The notes below the pieces were generated by a model, which saw only the letters and a program-made list of their open reading frames with translations, was not told where the DNA came from and made no database searches. Shown here piece by piece: positions 42,998 to 51,300 of a stretch of 64,000 nucleotides of DNA (positions are counted from its first letter, which is position 1; every line of letters begins with the position of its first letter). The stretch is from Affinundibacterium seohonense (GTDB lineage Bacteria; Pseudomonadota; Gammaproteobacteria; Burkholderiales; Burkholderiaceae_D). A program made the translations under genes and the position numbers. Location of the stretch: NCBI RefSeq assembly GCF_014284305.1, contig NZ_JACOFW010000002.1, forward strand, positions 62,001-126,000, written 5' to 3'.

Positions 42998-45244
42998 ATG
43001 AGTAAATCGAATGACAAAGCCCTATCGTTTGTAGATCCAGATGATATTGGCAATAACCACTCCAATAATGAACACTTTAGTGCGATCTTGGACTCACGTC
43101 TGAGCCGTCGTAGTTTGTTACGTGGCGGTGCCGCTTCCATTGCTAGTGCCTTCATTGGATCTAGCGCGCTCAGTGCCTGCGGAAGTAATGACACGCCGGT
43201 GGTGGTCACACCTGAGGTACCAAAGCCAGTAGAAAAATTATTGGGTTTTGCACCTGTGGCTAAGAGCTTGTTAGACAGCGTGATTGTGCCTGTTGGTTAT
43301 ACCGCTAGCGCCATTTATGCTTTGGGTGATCCTTTGACTGCAAGCACTGCTGCCTATAGAAACGACGGTACTGATACTGATTATGAAAACCGTGCAGGTG
43401 ATCACCATGACGGTATGGAATGGTTTGGTTTATCCGCTGATGGTAAGGCGTCATTGACTTCAGTTGAGCGCGGATTGCTGGGTGTGAATCACGAAGCGAC
43501 CACCAACGAAAAGCAAGCATCATTCTTCTTGCACGCGAATGGTGGTACATCCAGCTTGCCACGCCCAGCGTCCGAAGTTGATAAAGAAACCGCGATTCAC
43601 GGCGTTTCTTTCGTCGAAGTGCGCAAGGCTAACGGCAAATGGGAATACGTTAAAGATTCAAGTTTCAATCGTCGCTTTACCTGCTTAACCGAAATGGAAT
43701 TGTCTGGTCCAGTACGTGGTAATGCCTTGGCGATTACGAAGTATTCCGCCACCGGACAAAAAACACGCGGTACTTTAAATAATTGCGGCACTGGTAAAAC
43801 ACCATGGAACAGCTTCGTCACTGGTGAAGAAAACTGGGCTGGCTATTTCACCCGTAACGCCACTGATGACACCGCACGTGTCGGTGAAAAATCGATCGTT
43901 GCCTTAAAACGCTATGGTAGTTCTCAAGGACTCCCATCACGCCACGGTTGGGAAACTGGCGGTACAGAAGATAAATATGTGCGTTGGAATATCAGTAAAA
44001 CAGGCAGCTCCACGAATGGCAGTGATGACTATCGTAATGAGATGAATGGCATGGGTTACATCGTTGAGATGGATGCTTATGACAAGACAAAACTGGCTAA
44101 AAAACGTACAGCACTCGGACGTTTTGCGCACGAAAGCGCGGCGTTTGGTAAGCCAGTTGCAGGCAAGCCACTAGCGGTTTATATGGGTGATGATTCCCGT
44201 AACGAATACATTTACAAATACGTTTCTACTGCCAACTGGGATGCGGCTGATGCGAATTCAACTAACCCATTAGCGACTGGCGATAAGTATCTCGATAGCG
44301 GTAAATTGTATGTCGCACAATTCAACGCTGATGGCAGTGGTAAATGGATAGAACTGAGTTTGAGCAATGCGCAAATCGCTGCTTACGCTAACTACAAGTT
44401 CGCTGATCAAGCGGATATTTGCGTCAATTCACGTTTAGCCGGCGATGCTGTCGGTGCGACGAAAATGGATAGACCAGAGTGGTGTTCTGTTAACCCAGCG
44501 AATGGTGAAATCTATTATTCACTAACGAATAATAGTAACCGTAACGTGAATGCGACTGGCTCTTCACAGTTAGTACCTGACTCCGCTAACCCACGTGCTT
44601 ACACCGACATGAAAGGCACGACTGCGCAAAATGGTAACCCTAACGGTCACATCTTGCGTATGAAAGAAGGTACAGACGGTTCTGCAGCTTTGACATTCAC
44701 ATGGGACGTGTATTTGTTCGCAGCTGAAGCTAGTGCGGACGCGGGCAAAATCAACTTGTCTAGTTTGACTAATGACCAAGATATGTCTAGCCCAGACGGC
44801 TTGGCGTTTAGTCCAGCCACAGGAATCTGCTGGATACAAACTGATGATGGCGCGTTCACTGATGTGACTAATTGCATGATGTTAGCTGGTTTGCCAGGCC
44901 AAGTTGGTGATGGTGAAAAAGTGACATTAAACTATACCAAGACAGATGGCACACCACTAGCAGTGACAACCTATGTCGGCAAAAAGCCAACTGCGGATAC
45001 TTTGAAGCGCTTCTTAGTCGGCCCTGTCGGTTGTGAACTTACTGGTATTGCTGAGACACCAGATGGTAAAGCTTTGTTTGTGAATATTCAGCATCCGGGT
45101 GAAACCACGGCAGCAGCAAATATCGCTGACCCAACAAAATACACTAGTCAATGGCCAGCAAATACCGGCTACGGTTTAGGTAAGCGTCCGCGTTCAGCAA
45201 CGATTGTAATCACTAAAAATGATGGCGGTCGTATCGGTAGCTAA
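42998..45244 (+). CDS. phoX: PhoX-family alkaline phosphatase, Tat-exported
   Basis: This 748-residue protein has an N-terminal twin-arginine signal (LSRRSLLRGGAASIASAFIG, Arg 37-38). PhoX (DUF839) blocks follow, such as LLGVNHEATTNEKQASFF, GNALAITKYSATGQKTRGTLNNCGTGKTPWNSFVTGEENWAGYF, GRFAHESAAFGKPVAGKPLAVYMGDDSRNEYIYKYV, and FSPATGICWIQTDDG. PhoX is a monomeric calcium/iron phosphatase of broad specificity, folded in the cytoplasm and exported by Tat. A Cys after the signal (SALSAC|GS) might add a lipid anchor. AGGAAA lies before the ATG. It is controlled by the Pho boxes just upstream and ends at a strong terminator. Confidence 0.94.
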   Translation: MSKSNDKALSFVDPDDIGNNHSNNEHFSAILDSRLSRRSLLRGGAASIASAFIGSSALSACGSNDTPVVVTPEVPKPVEKLLGFAPVAKSLLDSVIVPVGYTASAIYALGDPLTASTAAYRNDGTDTDYENRAGDHHDGMEWFGLSADGKASLTSVERGLLGVNHEATTNEKQASFFLHANGGTSSLPRPASEVDKETAIHGVSFVEVRKANGKWEYVKDSSFNRRFTCLTEMELSGPVRGNALAITKYSATGQKTRGTLNNCGTGKTPWNSFVTGEENWAGYFTRNATDDTARVGEKSIVALKRYGSSQGLPSRHGWETGGTEDKYVRWNISKTGSSTNGSDDYRNEMNGMGYIVEMDAYDKTKLAKKRTALGRFAHESAAFGKPVAGKPLAVYMGDDSRNEYIYKYVSTANWDAADANSTNPLATGDKYLDSGKLYVAQFNADGSGKWIELSLSNAQIAAYANYKFADQADICVNSRLAGDAVGATKMDRPEWCSVNPANGEIYYSLTNNSNRNVNATGSSQLVPDSANPRAYTDMKGTTAQNGNPNGHILRMKEGTDGSAALTFTWDVYLFAAEASADAGKINLSSLTNDQDMSSPDGLAFSPATGICWIQTDDGAFTDVTNCMMLAGLPGQVGDGEKVTLNYTKTDGTPLAVTTYVGKKPTADTLKRFLVGPVGCELTGIAETPDGKALFVNIQHPGETTAAANIADPTKYTSQWPANTGYGLGKRPRSATIVITKNDGGRIGS

Positions 45245-45265
45245 GAGCTAAGTTATCGCACCAAA

Positions 45266-45310
45266 AAAGAAAAGCGATACGCAGATTTGCTGCGTATCGC
45301 TTTTCTTTTG
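45266..45310. terminator. Strong terminator after phoX
   Basis: A perfect stem of more than 15 bp around GCGATACGCAG/CTGCGTATCGC with a 4-nt loop, flanked by A-rich and T-rich arms, so it can act in both directions. Confidence 0.93.
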
Positions 45311-45397
45311 TGCTTTTTAAATTTCTAAATACCCGATCCTGTTACTTGGGATGCTGCGGATCTAAAAAATTACGTTTGAAGTTGATTTCATTCAGCT

Positions 45398-45676
45398 TTA
45401 AGCTGCCATTCTTTCATTTTGTAGTCTCGAATCCTGACGTGCCACCATGAGGTCGTCATCGTTGACTTTTGACTCAATATACAAGGTCAATAAAATCGCC
45501 AATGGCGATTGCATACACATGCCTTGTTCAAACCGACTTCCTTGCGACTGAGTAACGCCAAAGCGTGACCAGAATTCGGTTTGATTTTCTTTTAATTTCC
45601 TTCGCAGCCATTTGAGTTTATGTGCTGTTGGCATGCTTGACATTGTGGATATTTCAGGTGGGATGTTGTTCATCAT
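45398..45676 (-). CDS. Small XRE/Cro-type helix-turn-helix protein
   Basis: This 92-residue protein has an HTH pattern at about residues 28-52 (KENQTEFWSRFGVTQSQGSRFEQG), the Cro/CI form in which the second helix begins with TQSQGSR. The N-terminal lead is Pro/Met-rich. It is divergent from the luxI gene and may repress it or take part in quorum regulation, which is inference from position. The start is one of two adjacent ATG codons at 45676/45673; no strong ribosome-binding site. C-terminal ILLTLYIESKVNDDDLMVAR looks like a dimerisation helix. Confidence 0.7.
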   Translation of the reverse strand: MMNNIPPEISTMSSMPTAHKLKWLRRKLKENQTEFWSRFGVTQSQGSRFEQGMCMQSPLAILLTLYIESKVNDDDLMVARQDSRLQNERMAA

Positions 45677-45886
45677 AGAGCGCTCAGCTTAGTTATTGTT
45701 GATCCGTGGTTAAAAGTAGTCTTATCGAGTATTCCTGTATGACGGGGGGATGTTGAATGTAATCAGCATGGTTGCGTCATTCAATATGTCGTCAGTACAG
45801 AAGTGTTTGGGTAATCTTCGATAAGAGCGGGAGTAACGAGTTTTTCAACTATCACAAATAGGATGACAGACAGTGCAAAATAAAAA

Positions 45887-45906
45887 ACCTAGTAGTTCTA
45901 CTAGTT
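45887..45906 (+). promoter_or_regulatory. lux-box-like palindrome upstream of luxI
   Basis: A 20-bp element with core CTAGTAG-TT-CTACTAG and the CT-N12-AG spacing of lux boxes. Its centre is about 42 bp upstream of a start site predicted from CATAAA at 45925-45930. This position fits activation by the LuxR protein and autoinduction. Confidence 0.65.
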
Positions 45907-45967
45907 ATTGATTTATGCATTTCGCATAAAAATGAAGACTTCAAAACCCGAAACCTACGGAGATATC

Positions 45968-46567
45968 ATGCAATTACAAGTACAAATCGCTGCACGTCAA
46001 AGTTTCCAAAAACCTGTTCTTTGCGCGATGCATAGACTGCGTGCGAAGGTTTTCTGTGATCGTAAAGGCTGGGCAATTCCCACTATGGGAGGTATGGAGA
46101 TTGATGGCTACGATGCGATAGATCCTCTGTATATGATGATGCACGAACCAAATGGACTGTTACGCGGCTGTTGGAGATTATTGCCGACGGATGGTCCCTA
46201 TATGTTGAAGGACACTTTTCCTGAATTGTTGCATGGTCAAACTGCGCCGGAAGATCCACGTATTTGGGAGCTAAGCCGATTTGCTATCGAAACGGAGGGT
46301 CAGCAATCGTTTGGTTTCTCTACTATCGCAATGCAATCGATTGGCGAAATCATTCGTTACGGACATGAACATGGAATCGACCAATACGTGACCGTCACGA
46401 CAACATCGATCGAACGGATGCTGCGTCGAGCCGGGGTCGTTACGCGTCGCTTTGGTCCTGCTTTGAAGATTGGTGTAGAAACCGCAGTGGCTTTGTATGT
46501 CGACATTGAAGCCTCATTAGTGGTCCTGAACGCGAATTCAGTGACAGGTTCAAACTTACTTAACTAA
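45968..46567 (+). CDS. LuxI-family acyl-homoserine lactone synthase
   Basis: This 199-residue cytosolic protein has the family hallmarks: MHRLRAKVFCDRKGWAIP (Arg, Phe, Trp positions), EIDGYDAIDPLYM, GCWRLLPTDGPYMLKDTFPELL and WELSRFAI. It makes an N-acyl homoserine lactone from S-adenosylmethionine and acyl-ACP. A Thr before the last block (VTVTTTSIERMLRRAG) suggests a 3-oxo acyl chain, as in other TraI/LasI-type enzymes; this is a weak rule. GGAG at 45959-45962 fixes the start at 45968, although the frame is open to 45908. A lux-box-like element lies upstream and the luxR gene lies 317 bp downstream on the same strand. Confidence 0.93.
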   Translation: MQLQVQIAARQSFQKPVLCAMHRLRAKVFCDRKGWAIPTMGGMEIDGYDAIDPLYMMMHEPNGLLRGCWRLLPTDGPYMLKDTFPELLHGQTAPEDPRIWELSRFAIETEGQQSFGFSTIAMQSIGEIIRYGHEHGIDQYVTVTTTSIERMLRRAGVVTRRFGPALKIGVETAVALYVDIEASLVVLNANSVTGSNLLN

Positions 46568-46884
46568 GAATAGTCAAGAGCTGAATTAAATTGAGTCAAT
46601 TGATCATTCGCTAAAATGAAGGGCTAGAGATAACGGCCTTTCATTGCGGCAACACCTATTTTCAATATTAAATTTTGATCCAAAAGAGGTTTCATAAAGT
46701 CAAAAAACAGCTGAAATCGCGAAAAGTGATCTGTGATCCTCCTTCACGTAATCAGATTGATGATAAGATTAAAAACTACATATGCAGATTGCATGATTCG
46801 TTAGGCGTCAATCGTGGTCATTGATCGAGCGATACAAGTTATCAAGGCGTCGTTTGCGGATGTTAATTCGAAATTGTCATTGAA
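46568..46884. other. Spacer between luxI and luxR
   Basis: About 317 bp with no gene. A hairpin AATGAAGGG/CCTTTCATT (one mismatch) at 46615-46645 may end the luxI transcript. No lux box was recognised, so luxR probably has its own promoter in the right half. Confidence 0.5.
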
Positions 46885-47613
46885 ATGTCCCTATTACAAA
46901 CGAATCAACTACTCAGTTTATTTGAGGCAAATAGCCAAACTGAATGGAATGCCAAACTTGAGGGCTTAGCCTCGCAACTCGGTTTTAAAAACATCTTGTT
47001 TGGACTTGTTACTGATAAACGCCAACCGCTTGAAACCGCCTATTTGGTGAGCAATTTCCCACATGCTTGGCGTTCGGCTTACGACCAGCAGCATATGCAT
47101 AATGTTGACCCCACTGTGGCACATTGCCTAACTAGTTACTTGCCGATTGCCTGGCAGTCTGAGACTTTTCATGGGCCTGCACAAGGAAAATTTTATGAAC
47201 AAGCCTGCGGCTACGGTTTGCGCTCTGGCATCAGTTTTCCTATGCATGGCAGTGGAAATGAGTTTGGTATGCTGAGTTTTGTTGCCAACGATAAGGATCA
47301 TGCCGCCAATTCGCCACATATAGAAGAATTGGCTGTGATGTCGATGTTGCGTGATTATGCATTAGAGTCATCTCGAAAATTCGTTACGATGGCGTCGCAG
47401 CCCGCAGTGAGAATTAAGCTAACCGCAAGTGAATTGGAATGCTTAAAGTGGGTGACCGCGGGGAAATCCTCTTGGGAAGTCTCGAGAATTTTGAACCGTT
47501 CGGAAGCCACGGTGAATTTTCATGTCGCCAATATCATGCGGAAATTTGATGTACAAACACGTCAGCAAGCCGTAGTGAAGGCGATCAAATTGGGCATTAT
47601 TACGCCAAGTTGA
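46885..47613 (+). CDS. LuxR-family quorum-sensing regulator
   Basis: This 242-residue protein has an autoinducer-binding domain (about residues 15-165). It includes AWRSAYDQQHMHNVDPTVAHC and PIAWQSE, with the Trp/Tyr/Asp positions that hold the lactone. The LuxR HTH follows at about 178-240 (LTASELECLKWVTAGKSSWEVSRILNRSEATVNFHVANIMRKF). It should bind the signal made by the upstream synthase and activate promoters with lux boxes, including the one before luxI. The ATG at 46885 has no strong ribosome-binding site. The order I then R, same strand, is common in Burkholderiales. Confidence 0.93.
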   Translation: MSLLQTNQLLSLFEANSQTEWNAKLEGLASQLGFKNILFGLVTDKRQPLETAYLVSNFPHAWRSAYDQQHMHNVDPTVAHCLTSYLPIAWQSETFHGPAQGKFYEQACGYGLRSGISFPMHGSGNEFGMLSFVANDKDHAANSPHIEELAVMSMLRDYALESSRKFVTMASQPAVRIKLTASELECLKWVTAGKSSWEVSRILNRSEATVNFHVANIMRKFDVQTRQQAVVKAIKLGIITPS

Positions 47614-47644
47614 TCGCTGATTGTCCTGCGCGATTTTGGGTGAT

Positions 47645-48297
47645 TTAGTTTGTACCCAGAAAAGATATGATCCAACCAAACACAGCGCAACTGATAATCA
47701 CCATCACCGCATTGACTTTGAATCTCCATATTGCAAGCAAGGCAGATATAGCGAAAACCGCGGACGTTAGGTCGATACGTGAACACCAGCCATCTGGTCA
47801 CTGCATATGAATAGTAAAAAAAAGATCGTGAAGTTGGCAATCACGCCGACGAATGCTGCACCAGCAATTTCCACATTTTGGCATTTTTTATGCGTACGCA
47901 CATCTATACGATGGGTGGCATGAATCACGATGGCGGTAACAGCGGATTTGATGCCATAAAAATTCCGGCTACTAGTGGCAATGGATAATTAGGATAAGAG
48001 AATTCAGAGCAATAACGAAGGTAATACAAAAATTGTGCCCGCAATGATGCTACCCCGACTACCATGCAATAACTTACTCAGATAAGTGGTTAGCTGCGGT
48101 GCTTCTGGGCCAAGCATTTGCATGCAATAGTTGAGCACATGCAGAAATCAATTTTCTAAAATCCAATGACGTCTTTCGACCAGCTCTTGATGCATGATGG
48201 CAATCTGTCCTGCCGGCCCTCCGAAACTGCTACAGCCAAGTTCTAGCCAAAAAAGACAGGCTTGCCGAATGCTTGGTGCAATAGGGGAATTTGACAT
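47645..48297 (-). pseudogene. chrA: Decayed chromate transporter (ChrA) gene
   Basis: The minus strand from an ATG at 48297 reads [19 protein letters not shown], then [20 protein letters not shown] stop follows, then FLHVLNYCMQMLGPEAPQLTTYLSKLLHG and GTIFVLPSLLL. After more stops and shifts it reads FYGIKSAVTAIVIHATHRI and AFVGVIANFTIFFF. It ends with AIWRFKVNAVMVIISCAVFGWIISFLGTN at 47645. These are the ordered landmarks of ChrA, a chromate/sulfate antiporter of about 400 residues. Only about 217 codons remain, with in-frame stops, frameshifts and an internal deletion, so it is not functional. Confidence 0.85.
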
Positions 48298-48325
48298 GTT
48301 GGTGCGGGATACAATCGATTGAAAA

Positions 48326-48356
48326 TAAAAAAAGCCCCGTATTTTATACGAGGCTT
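48326..48356 (-). terminator. Terminator of the autotransporter gene
   Basis: On the minus strand, AAGCCTCGTAT pairs with ATACGGGGCTT (one G-T pair) across a 3-nt loop, followed by seven T. Confidence 0.85.
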
Positions 48357-48381
48357 GGGTTGAAGTTAGTTTGCTAGTCGG

Positions 48382-51300
48382 CTATAGGCGATAAGACAAA
48401 CGTAGGCGCAGAGCGTTTGAACTATTGCCTTCGTTAGAACGGTAATAGCCATAATTTAGAATAATGACCCATCCATTTTCTAACAGTAAGTCACCACCGA
48501 TTCCCATGTGGAATAATCGGCGATCTAATTTGCTACCGTTGATAAGATACGGCGTGCTATTAGGATTGTCGACGAAATTAATTTTGATATCGTCACGTTT
48601 ACCGACATCTTTTTGATACTCAAAACGTAGGCGTGGCGTGAGTTCACCGAAACGGGTTTTGATCAGAGTTTCGGTATTCATGCCCAGCGTAGTTCTTTGG
48701 CTGTTAAAGCTTTGTGGCTGGTAACGCAGGGCGCTACGTTCATCCCCAGTCTCGGTATAGGCACCAATGGTGATGACCGAGCGATCCAATCGCAGATATG
48801 GTGAGATTTTGAAGTCGGTAAAATCGACATCAAAGCCAACCGAAGTGGATCCCATTTTTTGTTTGCCTGACCATTTGCCGGTGTGCTGCGTTGTATTCGC
48901 TGGCGCCGCTGCGATGCCATACATCGGTGGACTCGCCATGCCGGATGCGCTGCTCAATTGTTCTGTTGTCCGGGTGTAGTCACTACTGATGTCATTGACA
49001 CCAACGACCCAGGAGAAATTAAAGAATGGCAAAGGACTGAGTTGACCGTAATTCGCGATATTGCGCGCCTGTGCATTCATTGTGGCATTTTGCCCGCGTA
49101 ATTCACCACGGCTATTGGCATAGCCAACGCCAAAGCCGATGAAGGTATCTGGACTGCCGATACAGCGATCTCCCCCAAAACTTGCCCCGCCATTGTGCTG
49201 CTTAATTTCATATTCAGCCGCAACTGAGCTAAAAGAATTTAAGCCGCCAGCCCAAAGTGCCACTTTGCTGCAGGCATCTTCATTTTTCTTTTTGTCTTCT
49301 TTGCTTCGCAAACCTGAGTTCTGACTGGCGATCTCGTTGAGACGGCTATTGAAGTTTTCGAGTTGCAGACGTTCAAATTGTGTGATGACAGCAGCTTTGG
49401 TGGTCTGAAGAGCCTGCACAGTCCGATCTTTGGCGGGATCTGGCCTGCCCGTAATAGTGAGTGTGATGATGGCGATATTTGAAGTAAGTCCATTGACACT
49501 GGCCACTATCCGCACCTGATCGCTGCCGGTGTAATTGAGGTTTGCATTGACGGTTAAGCGTGAGCCATTCATCGTGGCGTTGGCATGGGCGGCTTGCGAG
49601 GCAATGCTAAAGGTCGCAGTCGCGCCAGCGCTAGTGCTCAAAAGGCTAGCCAGATCGATGCTAGCGGAAGTGCCAGCTAAGATTTGAAGATTGCCATTCG
49701 CGAGTGTCGGTGGTTTGGCTTTGACAACCACGGTCACCACTGCTGGCGTCGAATTACCGGCGGCATTCGTGGCAAAATAAGTGAAGCTGTCAGTGCCGAC
49801 GAAATTGGCTGCAGGTGTGTACAAAATGTCGACACCATTCACGACCGCAATACCATGGCTAGCTGGACTACTAATCGTGATCCTGTCGAAAGTGCCATTC
49901 GTATTGACTCGCACGACAATATTGGATTGAGTCGACTCAACAACCTCACTGATTGCATTCGCAATTGGCGGGGTTTGCTTGACGTTGATATTGACGAGTG
50001 CGTCGTTTGAACGTCCGCTGGCGTTCGCTGCTTGGTAACTAAAACTATCCGTACCGCTAAAGTCTTTGTTCGGTGTGTAGATAAATTGATTTCCGCTGAT
50101 GTTGACTGTGCCGTGCGCAGGACTTCTGTTGATGTTCAGTTGCGTGAAGCTACCTGAAACACTTGCCGCAATCGGATTAGCATTGCTATTCATCATCACT
50201 TCACTACTGACCGGATTAGCGATCGGCAAAGGCAGTGTCGGTAAAGCTTTTACTGTGATAGTGACAGTCGCCGGGGTGGACTCACCGTAGGCATTTTTGG
50301 CGATATAGGTAAAGCTATCCGCACCCGAGAAATTGGCTTGCGGTGTGTAGGTCATGCCGAGACCGGATACGCTCGCACTTCCGTGCGCTGGCGCTGTGAG
50401 CAGCGCAATACTGACGGTGTTATCTGAGGTATCGCTGACAATGGCATTATTTCTGCTGTCGGTATCGACGGTCACTGCGATCGCATTGGCAGTTGGGGCG
50501 ATGCCGTTGACCGTGACGGTGACTGCCGCTGGCGCAGAACTTCCATTGCTATTCATAGCCACATAGGTAAATGTATCGACCCCAATAAAGTTAGCTTGTG
50601 GCGTGTAACTTAGCTGCATGCCATTGATAGTGGCGATGCCATGTGCTGGATTGCTATTGATGCTAATGCTATTGGCGTTTCCAGTGATACTTGGCGTGAG
50701 TATTTGATTGCTGCTATTCGTCAGAATGCTGGTAGTAATGGGATTCGCTACGGGAGCTGTGCCTGTGACGGTGATTCTGACCGTGGCTGGAGTGGAGTTG
50801 CCCGCATTATTGGTGGCGAAATAGGTGTAGCTATCCGTACCGACAAAGCCTGCGGTCGGGGTATACGACATGGACAATCCATTGACGCTGACGATGCCTT
50901 TGCTTGGCGCTTGCCCGATACCAATGGTCGTGACAATACCACTGGTAGCGGCTGCGATTGGATTATTGCTACTATTGCTGATCACGTTGATGCTGATATC
51001 GCGTGCTGTGGGTAAGTTTGGGGCATCGATTGGATTGACCGTGATGTTAACGCTGGCAGCTGGAGAATTGCCAAAGCTGTTACTAGCGATATAGGTGAAT
51101 ACATCATTGCCAACGTAGCCTGAATTGGGCGTATATAAAATCGATGTTCCGCTCACTTGCGCTACGCCATGCTGCGGTACGCTCAAGATGGCGATAGAGC
51201 TGACCACACCACTGGTTTGGCTAGGAATAGCGTTGCTGCTACTATTGGTCAAGACCGCCGTCGTAATAGGGTTGGCACTAGGTGCGTTTCCGGTGACGCG

